Shown here: one piece after another, positions 36,878 through 44,548 of the stretch | Position numbering within the stretch: the first letter of the stretch is position 1 | How the letters are laid out: every line of letters begins with the position of its first letter | Assembly (NCBI RefSeq): GCF_004769195.1 | Contig: NZ_RQET01000009.1 | Coordinates: 124,001-188,000, forward strand | Reading direction: 5' to 3' | DNA: 64,000 nucleotides | Source of the DNA: Leptospira fletcheri | Lineage (GTDB): Bacteria > Spirochaetota > Leptospiria > Leptospirales > Leptospiraceae | The notes under the pieces: generated by a model | The model's database searches: none | What the model saw: only the letters and a program-made list of their open reading frames with translations | Told to the model about the DNA's origin: nothing | Made by a program: the position numbers and the translations under genes

Positions 36878-38737
36878 TTAAGCGATTCTTATCTGTTTCT
36901 TCCTAAGAAAATACAGAGCGATTCCTCCGATGCCTAACAGTCCGGCCGCGTATAAGATCGCGAATTTCCGAACCGACAAGAGCAGATACCCTAGAAAGTC
37001 GGAAGAATCGGAAACCGGAAACACTTTCGCTTCGTTGCTGACATGCTGGTACCAAAGTTTATGATCTCCACCTTTGGAAGCTACCCATTGAGAGAATTCC
37101 GAATATCCGGTTTGGGACGGATTGCGAATGTCCTGTTTTTCATAAGGGTATTTCCAGTTTCCCGGAACCAGGATGGCCCAGGGGAAACCGGAGGAATCCA
37201 GATAAGAATCGGATCCGTCCCCGTTTTTGTACAGGCCTGGAAAGTGGATATCCTTATTGGTGCTGATCACGTGGGCGAACGTATCATAAGGAAAGGATCC
37301 TAAGGAAGCTCTGGACACAGGCGTATCGAATACGATTTCCACGGTCGCGACATGTCCCGGTTTAAATACTTCTCCGGGGTTTGCATTCTGTCCGTCCAAA
37401 GTAGAGCTGGAATCGGGAAGAAGTTCTATCCCGGCGTTCAACTGGTCGGCGGTAACTTTCGTGGAATTTTTCGCCACCTTTTCTTTTCCGTTGCCGTCTT
37501 CCCTACGATACGTGACGGTTGCGCCTACCCGAACCGGAAGTTTTAACATCAATTTGTGGCGGTATCCTGCTCCTCTGGCTACGTGCTGGTATTTTCCCCG
37601 AAGACGCACGATCTTGCCGGCCGAGTTTAGATCTTCCTGGTTTTTCAACTGAACCACGTAGTCGTTCAAGTCCGCATCTCCTGCGGAAGGATAGAGGTCC
37701 TCAAAAGCCAGAGTATATACTCCTTCGTTGGGATAGGATAATTCGGTACAGCGATCCTTGTCGTTCGGGTAGATGTCGGTGTCGTCGGCGACTCCGTCTC
37801 CGTCCGAGTCGGCAACCTTTTTGTCCGGTAAATCGATTTGATAACGGATCGTTCTGTTGATTGCGAGCACTTTATCCAATTGTACGTATTGGGAGATGGA
37901 CTGTCCTCCGATCGTGACGTCTATCGTGATGCTTCCCACGGAGGTGGGCGCAGTCAAGGTTCCCGTTAGTTTACCGGAGGAGTCGGCCACTCCCTGGAAC
38001 AACAGATTGTTTTGCTCGTCGTAGATCAAAACGGAAGCCCCGGCCACGGGTTTGGATCCCTTATCCAAGATCGTTAAGTTCATCGGAATCGATTGAGTGG
38101 TATTGAAATTGAACGAAGGATTTCCCTTCGGGTCGTCCACTACGACGACTGCGGAAGTAGGAGTTCCAGACCCTCCGTTGCCGTTTTGGTTGCTTCCGGA
38201 GTTGGAGTTCCCTGAAGAGGATGAGCCGGAAGAAGACGAATCTCCCCCTGCCGTGTTTCCGGAATGATCCGAATTTCCGGATTGATTGGAGCTGTTTACG
38301 TTTCCGGAAACATTTGAATTTCCGTCAGAATTTGAATTCCCGGAAGAATTTGAATTCCCGGAGGAACCGGAACTTCCAGAGGTGTTCGAATTCCCTGAAG
38401 AGCTAGAATCTCCGGAGTTCCCGGAATTTCCAGCCGAGACTGCGTTTCCGGAAGAACTGCCTGCGGAGTTCGAATTTCCCGCAGTGCTGCCAGATCCGGT
38501 AGTCGTAGAAACGCTCGTAGAAGTGGAAGGATTTCCGGAGCCATCCCCGGAAACAAATACAACTCCAGAACTGCCGGTATTTCCTGCAGTACTGCCCGTC
38601 GATCCCGAGGCGGAGGAAGTCCCCGGATTATTGAGAAGAGCTAGGAATGGTAATAATAAGCCGTTTTTCTTTCCCCCGGAACAATTTCCGAAGATTAAGA
38701 CTAGTAAAACCGGCAAAACGATTTTTATAACATTCAT
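36878..38737 (-). CDS. LruC-domain lipoprotein with Ser/Gly/Asn repeat and C-terminal membrane anchor
   Basis: The 619-residue protein has a signal peptide with relaxed lipobox LIFGNC (Cys19), a low-complexity Ser/Gly/Asn region (about 40-191), a beta-sandwich domain (about 205-300), a calcium-binding thrombospondin type 3-like DSDGDGVADDTD (310-321), and a LruC domain starting at YTLAFEDLYPSAGDADLNDY (341-360). The end has a hydrophobic helix and a basic tail (ALYFLRKKQIRIA), like sorting or anchor signals. LruC is a known outer-membrane lipoprotein of Leptospira. This larger protein shares only its domain. It lies 68 bases after ubiE and 45-54 bases before the PrsW gene. Confidence 0.8.
   Translation of the reverse strand: MNVIKIVLPVLLVLIFGNCSGGKKNGLLLPFLALLNNPGTSSASGSTGSTAGNTGSSGVVFVSGDGSGNPSTSTSVSTTTGSGSTAGNSNSAGSSSGNAVSAGNSGNSGDSSSSGNSNTSGSSGSSGNSNSSGNSNSDGNSNVSGNVNSSNQSGNSDHSGNTAGGDSSSSGSSSSGNSNSGSNQNGNGGSGTPTSAVVVVDDPKGNPSFNFNTTQSIPMNLTILDKGSKPVAGASVLIYDEQNNLLFQGVADSSGKLTGTLTAPTSVGSITIDVTIGGQSISQYVQLDKVLAINRTIRYQIDLPDKKVADSDGDGVADDTDIYPNDKDRCTELSYPNEGVYTLAFEDLYPSAGDADLNDYVVQLKNQEDLNSAGKIVRLRGKYQHVARGAGYRHKLMLKLPVRVGATVTYRREDGNGKEKVAKNSTKVTADQLNAGIELLPDSSSTLDGQNANPGEVFKPGHVATVEIVFDTPVSRASLGSFPYDTFAHVISTNKDIHFPGLYKNGDGSDSYLDSSGFPWAILVPGNWKYPYEKQDIRNPSQTGYSEFSQWVASKGGDHKLWYQHVSNEAKVFPVSDSSDFLGYLLLSVRKFAILYAAGLLGIGGIALYFLRKKQIRIA
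38165..38620 (-). repeat. Degenerate short tandem repeat encoding a Ser/Gly/Asn tract
   Basis: About 450 bases of the LruC-domain gene consist of imperfect repeats of units coding SGNSNSSGNS-like sequence (plus strand rich in TTCCGGA and GAATT). The repeats encode a flexible stalk between the lipid anchor and the folded domains. Such tracts can change length by slippage, but the units here are already diverged, which should reduce it. Confidence 0.75.
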
Positions 38738-38743
38738 AAAAGG

Positions 38744-38783
38744 AACCCTATGTTTGATGCTTCTAACTAAAAGACGTAGGGTT
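38744..38783. repeat. Inverted repeat upstream of the LruC-domain gene
   Basis: AACCCTA (38744-38750) and TAGGGTT (38777-38783) are exact reverse complements with a 26-base spacer, in the 68-base gap between ubiE and the LruC-domain gene start. It could be an operator or leader hairpin. No consensus is recognised. Confidence 0.3.
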
Positions 38784-38805
38784 TCTGCCAGGTACTACAA
38801 AAGGA

Positions 38806-39543
38806 TTAGTTTTTTTTGGCGGTATGTAGGGTCGCGTTTCCGAATACAAAATTGGTATATTCTACTTCCGTAAAACCGTGGGCTTGGAGTTGTTCCTTAA
38901 GGGATTCCTGATCCGGATAGGTGAGGGAAGAGACGGGCAAATAATCGAACATTTCGTTTTTACCTCCCCACAGGAGATAACCCAACACCGGAACGATGCG
39001 AAAGAAGTAAAAGTCCGCGACTCTTCGGACAAAAGGATTTTTGACTTTGCCCACATCCAAATTCGCGAAGACTCCGCCGGGCTTCAGAACCCGATGGATT
39101 TCCGAAAGGGCCGAATCCAGGTCGTCTACATTGCGGAGGCCGAATCCTACGCTCACCGCGTCCAAACTTTCGGACGGGACCGAGGTTAATTTTGTCGCAT
39201 CTCCGACACGGATCGTAACGCGACCGTTTCGGACGGGGACTTCCAACCTATGTCTCGCGACATCCAGCATTTTTTCGGAAAAATCGATACAGAGCAATTC
39301 TCGGACTTTTCCGGATTGTTCCAGCCTGACGGAGATATCGCCGGTTCCGCAACATAAGTCCAGGACAGCAATGTTCTCCTTCGTTTTAGATTCGATTTCT
39401 CTGACCAATCGATTCTTCCAAAGTCTATGCAGATAAAAGCTGTTCCAGTCGTTGAAACGATCGTACTTGGATGCGATTCGATCGAAGTTTTTTTTTACGA
39501 AAGCGGCCTTGGTCTCCGCCGAAGGCATTCGGAATCCGGTCAT
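38806..39543 (-). CDS. ubiE: Demethylmenaquinone methyltransferase UbiE/MenG
   Basis: The enzyme performs the last C-methylation in menaquinone synthesis using S-adenosylmethionine. The ATG at 39543 gives 245 residues, the family norm. A longer frame to 39732 is not supported. Motifs: FVKKNFDRIASKYDRFND at the N-terminus, the SAM-binding VLDLCCGTGDISVRL, CIDFSEKMLDVA, and DAVSVGFGLRNVDDLD with LKPGGVFANLDVG. It is divergent from the orphan ExbB-like gene. A role in respiration is expected from the family. Confidence 0.9.
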   Translation of the reverse strand: MTGFRMPSAETKAAFVKKNFDRIASKYDRFNDWNSFYLHRLWKNRLVREIESKTKENIAVLDLCCGTGDISVRLEQSGKVRELLCIDFSEKMLDVARHRLEVPVRNGRVTIRVGDATKLTSVPSESLDAVSVGFGLRNVDDLDSALSEIHRVLKPGGVFANLDVGKVKNPFVRRVADFYFFRIVPVLGYLLWGGKNEMFDYLPVSSLTYPDQESLKEQLQAHGFTEVEYTNFVFGNATLHTAKKN

Positions 39544-39664
39544 TTTCTTCAGATTTTTTTTGAAAAGTCTCTTTGGCAAGAGGGATTCGGATCGCTTGTT
39601 CGATCGACAGGTCCCATCACTTTCCAAATCCTGTAAAAGAGAAAGGAGAGGGACCTCGGATCGT

Positions 39665-40138
39665 ATGTTCGCAAGTGGTTGGGATTGGGTATCGACTTTG
39701 ATCGGGATGCTTTCCGTTTGGAATTTAGGCACTTTTTTTCACGTGATTACGAGCGTGCCTAAATTCAAAAAAGAGCTGTTACAGGAGTTCCGCTCCGACA
39801 TAGATTCCGAGATTTGGGAAGAGAAGGTTTCGGCAAAATTGTTTCTCTTGGAAACGAGATTGGTGTGGATCCGCCATCTGGCGGGAATCGCTACCATGCT
39901 GGGACTACTCGGAACCGTCCTAGGAATTTCGGAGGCCTTTTCTTCCTTGCAAGCAGCCGGAACCGTCAGCTTGGATGCGTTTGCCGGCGGGATTCGTTTG
40001 GCTTTGGTAACTACGATTTTCGGATTGTCGGTAGCGATTCCTTCCTTATGGGCATTTCAGTTCCTGAAAAATAGGATTCTGGGTTTGGAAAGGGAAACAC
40101 TTTCTTGGTCCAAAATCCCTCCGACCGGAAGCGAATGA
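39665..40138 (+). CDS. Short ExbB/TolQ/MotA-family protein (orphan pair)
   Basis: The ATG at 39665 gives 157 residues with three transmembrane helices, including IATMLGLLGTVLGISEAF and ALVTTIFGLSVAIPSLWAF, which carry the conserved ExbB/TolQ glycine/threonine motifs. It is shorter than the exbB of the TonB locus (204 residues), mostly in the cytoplasmic loop. The ExbD-like gene overlaps its stop (ATGA). No tonB, tolA or receptor is nearby, so its load is unknown. Confidence 0.82.
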   Translation: MFASGWDWVSTLIGMLSVWNLGTFFHVITSVPKFKKELLQEFRSDIDSEIWEEKVSAKLFLLETRLVWIRHLAGIATMLGLLGTVLGISEAFSSLQAAGTVSLDAFAGGIRLALVTTIFGLSVAIPSLWAFQFLKNRILGLERETLSWSKIPPTGSE

Positions 40139-40533
40139 AAAGATCGGTTCTCCGCGAAGACGAGGAATCTTTCGACCTCACCAGCTTCATCGACGTGGTT
40201 TTCATTCTTTTGATTTTCGTAATGTTATCGGTGAGCTTTCGGAAAGAGATCCGATCCATTCCGCTGAATTTACCTTCCGTAGGTAACGGGGAAGATCCGA
40301 AAGGGGAAAGGATCGAAATCGTTCTTTTGCCGGATGGTTCCTTCCGTTGGAACGGTTCGGAACTGGATCGGTCGACCTTGGAAAGTAGGCTGGCTGCCGA
40401 AGAATTACGTGGCAAGGAAGTCCGTTTCTTTGCCGACGAAAATGCCGGTTACGGAGTGGCGGTAAGAAGCTTGGATTTGCTGAGAAAGGCCGGAGTCGGT
40501 TCCTTGGAACTCGCCGTCCGGAAACCTAAGTAG
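40135..40533 (+). CDS. ExbD/TolR-family protein (orphan pair)
   Basis: The ATG at 40135 gives 132 residues: cytoplasmic N-terminus (MKRSVLREDEESFDL), one helix with the key Asp (TSFIDVVFILLIFVMLSV), and a periplasmic TolR-like domain (VRFFADENAGYGVAVRSLDLLRKAGV). It is translationally coupled to the ExbB-like gene. Its 3' end overlaps the convergent mazG-like gene by eight bases. Confidence 0.85.
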   Translation: MKRSVLREDEESFDLTSFIDVVFILLIFVMLSVSFRKEIRSIPLNLPSVGNGEDPKGERIEIVLLPDGSFRWNGSELDRSTLESRLAAEELRGKEVRFFADENAGYGVAVRSLDLLRKAGVGSLELAVRKPK

Positions 40534-40870
40534 AGGATTCGGAACCGCCCAACTTGGGATTCTTCTTGTGTCTTTCCTTATCTCGGTTCGTGTTTTTCTC
40601 CAAGGTTTTATGGAACGCGTCCTCGAGAGAAATTCCCATTTGATTGGCTAAGCAGATCAACACGAACAGGATGTCTCCGAGTTCTTTCGGGATTCCTTCC
40701 GGGTCTTCTCCTTTTTTGAAGGACTGGTCCCCGTACTTCCGTGCTACCAATCGGGAAAATTCTCCGACTTCTTCCATCAATAATGCTAGGTTGGTAAGTT
40801 CGGAAAAATAACGGACTCCGATCGTACGGATCCATTCGTCGACCGATTGTTGCGCTTCGTCAAAAGTCAC
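40526..40870 (-). CDS. MazG-like nucleotide pyrophosphohydrolase
   Basis: The 114-residue protein is a single all-alpha NTP pyrophosphatase module. Metal-binding acidic motifs are EEVGEFSRLV (ExxE) and KELGDILFVLICLAN (ExxD), and the Lys/Asn-rich end DAFHKTLEKNTNRD is typical. Such enzymes hydrolyse abnormal or excess nucleoside triphosphates. It is the last gene of the long glycan-related run, overlapping the SGNH-like gene by four bases. That placement is probably transcriptional convenience. Confidence 0.85.
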   Translation of the reverse strand: MTFDEAQQSVDEWIRTIGVRYFSELTNLALLMEEVGEFSRLVARKYGDQSFKKGEDPEGIPKELGDILFVLICLANQMGISLEDAFHKTLEKNTNRDKERHKKNPKLGGSESST

Positions 40871-41964
40871 CGCGTTTTAGATCCCCTAGATTTGTTCAGG
40901 CCCGCCTTTTCTTCCAAAAACGAAATCAGTATTTTGGTGGGTTCCTCGAAACATCCTCCGCTCAAATGATGAGGGTCGATGAATTTCTGGCATCCGACCC
41001 GATTTCGAAATTCTTCCAGATCCAAAACCAACGTTTCCGGAAATTCCGCGACCAGCTCTTCCCGGAGTTTCGCCCAGTTCGCGTAAAAGGATGCTTGTCT
41101 GACTTTTTCCGTCAATTTGGAATACAAGAGAGGGGACCACAATACCACTTTGATTCCTTTTGCGGAAGCTCTTCTTATGAATTCCTTTAGAAAAGCCACC
41201 TGTACATCCGATCGTCTGAAATTTCGGTACGTATCCCGATAAATCCGCTCGGATTCGGAATCCAGTTTGTCTTCGGGAGTATTGGCCAATAGGGCGTTCG
41301 GAATTCCTCCCTTGAAGCGATCCGATTCGTCCTTTAGTTTGCTCCGGATCGCCATGAGATAGGCGAGCTCTTCGGGATGTTTGAGCCTAGACAAGGCCTC
41401 CTTAAATCTGGGGGGAAAGACGGACGTCCGGAAGACCCTGCTTTTTAAAAACGTATCCCAGTCGTTCGTAGAAAAGACGTTCCAGTGTTCCAGGAAATAC
41501 GGGGAATCATAGGAATAACGGAGGGCGAATCGATTGGCAAAGTCCGTCGCGGAATCCGGATAATATTCCAAGATCGCATAGTCCAAAGGGACCTTCCGAT
41601 CGATGAGTCTTTCCAGAGTATAGTTATGGAAGGAATAGGGCGCGGACGGAGCGGAAAGATTATAAACGATCAAATCCGGATTTTCCCGATGGATCTCCGT
41701 CAGGGAAATTTCGCCCATGTGGGAAGTCCCGAAAAATGTGAGTACCTTTTCTCCCGGAGATTTGGAATCCGTTTCCCGTTTCATCGTGTCCAGGATCCGG
41801 CCTTTCATTTCATAAAAGTAATATTCCGCTCCTGATTCCGTGTAAGGGCGGACCCATTCCGAGGAGAGCAAACGGTCCCAGAAAATGGCGAGTGCGGCGA
41901 TTCCTAACGGAATCCAAAGAATTTTGCGGCTAAGAATCGGAAATTTTGCGTCTACGGTTCCCAT
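40867..41964 (-). CDS. SGNH-hydrolase-like (DUF1574-type) membrane-anchored protein, copy 1
   Basis: The 365-residue protein has an N-terminal membrane anchor (about 13-30) and a periplasmic SGNH-like domain. The block I nucleophile Ser is in FFGTSHMGE and the block V catalytic pair in FIDPHHLSGG (DxxH). This is the layout of AlgJ/DltD-like partners of MBOAT acyltransferases. The MBOAT gene ends 8 bases upstream, so the two probably form an acyl-transfer pair acting on a surface polymer (inference). Confidence 0.75.
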   Translation of the reverse strand: MGTVDAKFPILSRKILWIPLGIAALAIFWDRLLSSEWVRPYTESGAEYYFYEMKGRILDTMKRETDSKSPGEKVLTFFGTSHMGEISLTEIHRENPDLIVYNLSAPSAPYSFHNYTLERLIDRKVPLDYAILEYYPDSATDFANRFALRYSYDSPYFLEHWNVFSTNDWDTFLKSRVFRTSVFPPRFKEALSRLKHPEELAYLMAIRSKLKDESDRFKGGIPNALLANTPEDKLDSESERIYRDTYRNFRRSDVQVAFLKEFIRRASAKGIKVVLWSPLLYSKLTEKVRQASFYANWAKLREELVAEFPETLVLDLEEFRNRVGCQKFIDPHHLSGGCFEEPTKILISFLEEKAGLNKSRGSKTR

Positions 41965-41972
41965 ATTCCATC

Positions 41973-43373
41973 CTAAAAAGCGAAATAAATGAATTCTTGT
42001 CCCTTGCCCGCATAGTTTCCGAAGAACAAGGCACCTAGCAGTAGGAAAGCGAGGAGCAGTTTGCCGCGATTTCTATGGAACCACATCGGGTACCTCTTCG
42101 GTTCCTCCAAGGCGTGGAATAACAATCCACCTAAAAGAAACGGTAGGAGAAGATCGAAGGAGAGGAACGTTTCCTTATTCTCCGGTTTGAAGCCGAAGAA
42201 TCCGTTTTTTATAAAATAGAAAGAATCGGAGATCGTGAAGGCGCGGAAAAAAGCGATCGCGAATACGAAAAGAATGTATGTCCAGAAGATACGGATTCCT
42301 TGGAAGATTTTTCCCTCTGCGGGAAGAATCCGTATGTTGTTCCGTTCCAAAAATCTTTCCACGGTCAAAAAAAGTCCGTGGGAAACTCCCCAAGCGATAT
42401 AAGTCCAATTCGCTCCGTGCCACAAACCGCCTAATGCGAAAGTCAGGGTTTGGTTGAAATTTGTCCGAAGTTCAGACATTCGATTCCCGCCGAGAGGGAT
42501 GTAGATGTAATCCTTTAACCAGGTTCCTAGAGTGATGTGCCATCTCCTCCAAAGCTCGTGCACGTTCTTGCTGAAAAAAGGGGAGTGGAAATTTCTAGGA
42601 ATATTGAACCCGAACAAAAGCGCGCAACCGCGAGCCACGTCGGTATAACCGGAAAAGTCGGAATAGACTTGCCACGCGAATCCGTTTAAAGCGAGAAAAA
42701 GGGAAAGTCCGCCGTAGTCCTTGGGTCTGGCGAATACGGGATCGATAAGCACCCCGAGATTATCTGCGATGAGAAGCTTTTTGCTCGCTCCTAACCCGAC
42801 GAGAAACAATCCCGTATAGATCGCCGTCTTATGAATGCGAAGGTGTTCCAACCGCGGAAAGAAATCCCGTGCCCTCATGATCGGTCCTGCGATCAACTGC
42901 GGGAAAAACAGTAGAAAAAGCGTAAAGTGAAAGAAAGATACATCCTCCTCCACTTTCCCCTTGTATGCATCTATGACATAGGCCATGATTTGGAACGTAT
43001 AAAAGCTGATGGCCAGCGGAAGGATGATTCGGAAGGGCATCGTAGAAGTGTCGAACACGGACCATTTTGTGACGTAGAAAAGATTATCCGTTACGAAGTA
43101 GAAATACTTAAACAGCGCAAGATTGAACAGATCCAGAATGATGATTGTCGCAAGGAGTTTCTTGCTTTTCGTCCTCTGGATCGGCTTTAGGAAAAGATAA
43201 TTTAGAAAAACGATCCCTAATAAATGGAGCAGGAACGGAGGATTCCAAGAGGCGTAAAAAGCCAAGGACGCGATTAAGAGGACCCATTCGCGGAATTTTC
43301 TCCCGTTCCAGCTCCAATAAATCGAATAAACGACTAGAAAAAACAGGAAGAATAACGTGGAGGTAAAAATCAT
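41973..43373 (-). CDS. MBOAT-family O-acyltransferase, copy 1 (AlgI/DltB-like)
   Basis: The ATG at 43373 gives 466 residues with about eleven transmembrane helices. A longer frame to 43565 lies inside the preceding gene. AlgI/DltB motifs visible: PLAISFYTFQIMAYVIDAYKG, LIAGPIMRARDF, FSGYTDVARG, RRWHITLGTWLKDYIYIPLG and the catalytic His of GLWHGANWTYIAWG. Such proteins pass acyl groups through the membrane to a periplasmic partner. The start overlaps the preceding SGNH-like gene (ATGA) and the next SGNH-like gene follows. Confidence 0.88.
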   Translation of the reverse strand: MIFTSTLFFLFFLVVYSIYWSWNGRKFREWVLLIASLAFYASWNPPFLLHLLGIVFLNYLFLKPIQRTKSKKLLATIIILDLFNLALFKYFYFVTDNLFYVTKWSVFDTSTMPFRIILPLAISFYTFQIMAYVIDAYKGKVEEDVSFFHFTLFLLFFPQLIAGPIMRARDFFPRLEHLRIHKTAIYTGLFLVGLGASKKLLIADNLGVLIDPVFARPKDYGGLSLFLALNGFAWQVYSDFSGYTDVARGCALLFGFNIPRNFHSPFFSKNVHELWRRWHITLGTWLKDYIYIPLGGNRMSELRTNFNQTLTFALGGLWHGANWTYIAWGVSHGLFLTVERFLERNNIRILPAEGKIFQGIRIFWTYILFVFAIAFFRAFTISDSFYFIKNGFFGFKPENKETFLSFDLLLPFLLGGLLFHALEEPKRYPMWFHRNRGKLLLAFLLLGALFFGNYAGKGQEFIYFAF

Positions 43374-44536
43374 TTCGCTAGTTTCTCTTTGTGACCCAAC
43401 TCGGCAGGCAGATCCCGGACAATCGCTTCCGAAAATCGAATCATTCCTAATTGATTCAAATGGATCAGGTCGTAATAATAGTCGCCGTTTTCGGTTCCGT
43501 CGAGGCTGGCTTGGTAATCCAGGAGCTTGGCTCCGGGGAGTATCTTTTCCAGCTCTTCTTGCCAAATCTTATTTCTTTCGGGGGTTCTCCACGCTTTGAC
43601 GATATCGCTGTACGGAGCCAAAACGGGAATGATCCTGATTTCTTTTCCGTTCTGCTTTCCGATCCTGCGAATATCGTCGTACAGGATCCGTAGACGCCCA
43701 AAGAATTTGTCCACGGCGGCGTTTTTGCCCACGCTAGTAGGGGTCCGCTCCGCTAGAACGCAGGTATCCCAAATCGCCTTTTTATGAAAATGATCCGAAC
43801 CTGCCGGAATGGGTTCCCCGTTCGTCGGATTCGTGGCAGCCAAACAACTGATCACGTCTTTTGCCGCTGGATACATGCTGATTCGAGCGAGATTCGGGTT
43901 TTCATACGGCCAAGGATCGATCTTCTGTTCTTTTCTTCTCCTGCCTATATCCTTCAGACGTTTGGACGGGTCCAAAAAGAAATCCCGCATGTCCCGCCTG
44001 TAAGCCACGCTTTTAAAAGCCAAAAAGGCCAGATCGTCATAATGCACGTTGTATCCGAAATCGTAGATTTTTCGGAGGGCGAGAGGCCTATCCAATTCGC
44101 TTAACATAGAAAGCGTATGTAGCTCCAGATTCGGCAAGTCGAGCCAGGGTGTGGATACTTCCAGAACATGGATCACCGTGTGTACGTTCGGAAATTGGGG
44201 CAATAGTTTTTGCACTAGAGCGTCCTGCACGATGATTTCCGTTCCTTCCATCGCAAAGGATTGCACTCTTTCTCCGTACGGTTCAAGAGCGCCGTTTAGG
44301 ATTCTGAGAGATAGTCCTTGGTGAGCTACGGAAGTTCCGAGAAGGATCACGCTCGGATCGAATACCGCCTTTTTTTCCAAAACGTATTCGGTATTTCTGA
44401 CTACGTTCGCGGCAAAGGAACCTTTTTTAAGATAAGGTCGATAGACTCCCGCTTGAAGGCAGAGATCGAAACATATTAGAACGAGCACTGGAATCCAGAA
44501 TTTTCTGTCTCGAACTAGGCTTATCATCGGGTTCAT
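43370..44536 (-). CDS. SGNH-hydrolase-like membrane-anchored protein, copy 2
   Basis: The 388-residue protein has an N-terminal anchor (about 12-30) and an SGNH-like domain with ILLGTSVAHQGL for block I and YDLIHLNQLGMI (DxxH) for block V. Overall architecture matches copy 1 (40867-41964) but identity appears low. It lies between the two MBOAT genes, 12 bases after the one upstream and overlapping the one downstream. It probably serves as the periplasmic partner of one of them. Confidence 0.72.
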   Translation of the reverse strand: MNPMISLVRDRKFWIPVLVLICFDLCLQAGVYRPYLKKGSFAANVVRNTEYVLEKKAVFDPSVILLGTSVAHQGLSLRILNGALEPYGERVQSFAMEGTEIIVQDALVQKLLPQFPNVHTVIHVLEVSTPWLDLPNLELHTLSMLSELDRPLALRKIYDFGYNVHYDDLAFLAFKSVAYRRDMRDFFLDPSKRLKDIGRRRKEQKIDPWPYENPNLARISMYPAAKDVISCLAATNPTNGEPIPAGSDHFHKKAIWDTCVLAERTPTSVGKNAAVDKFFGRLRILYDDIRRIGKQNGKEIRIIPVLAPYSDIVKAWRTPERNKIWQEELEKILPGAKLLDYQASLDGTENGDYYYDLIHLNQLGMIRFSEAIVRDLPAELGHKEKLAK

Positions 44537-44548
44537 TTTTTCGTCGCC

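Noticed and set aside
38286..38873. Antisense frame with Glu-Phe-Pro repeats opposite the LruC-domain gene
   Set aside because: It is a by-product of the Ser/Gly/Asn-coding repeat read on the other strand. The sense frame has a signal peptide and LruC domain.
41973..43565. Longer MBOAT frame starting at 43565
   Set aside because: The first 64 residues are basic and overlap the SGNH-like gene. The ATG at 43373 begins directly with the first transmembrane helix and overlaps the preceding stop by ATGA.
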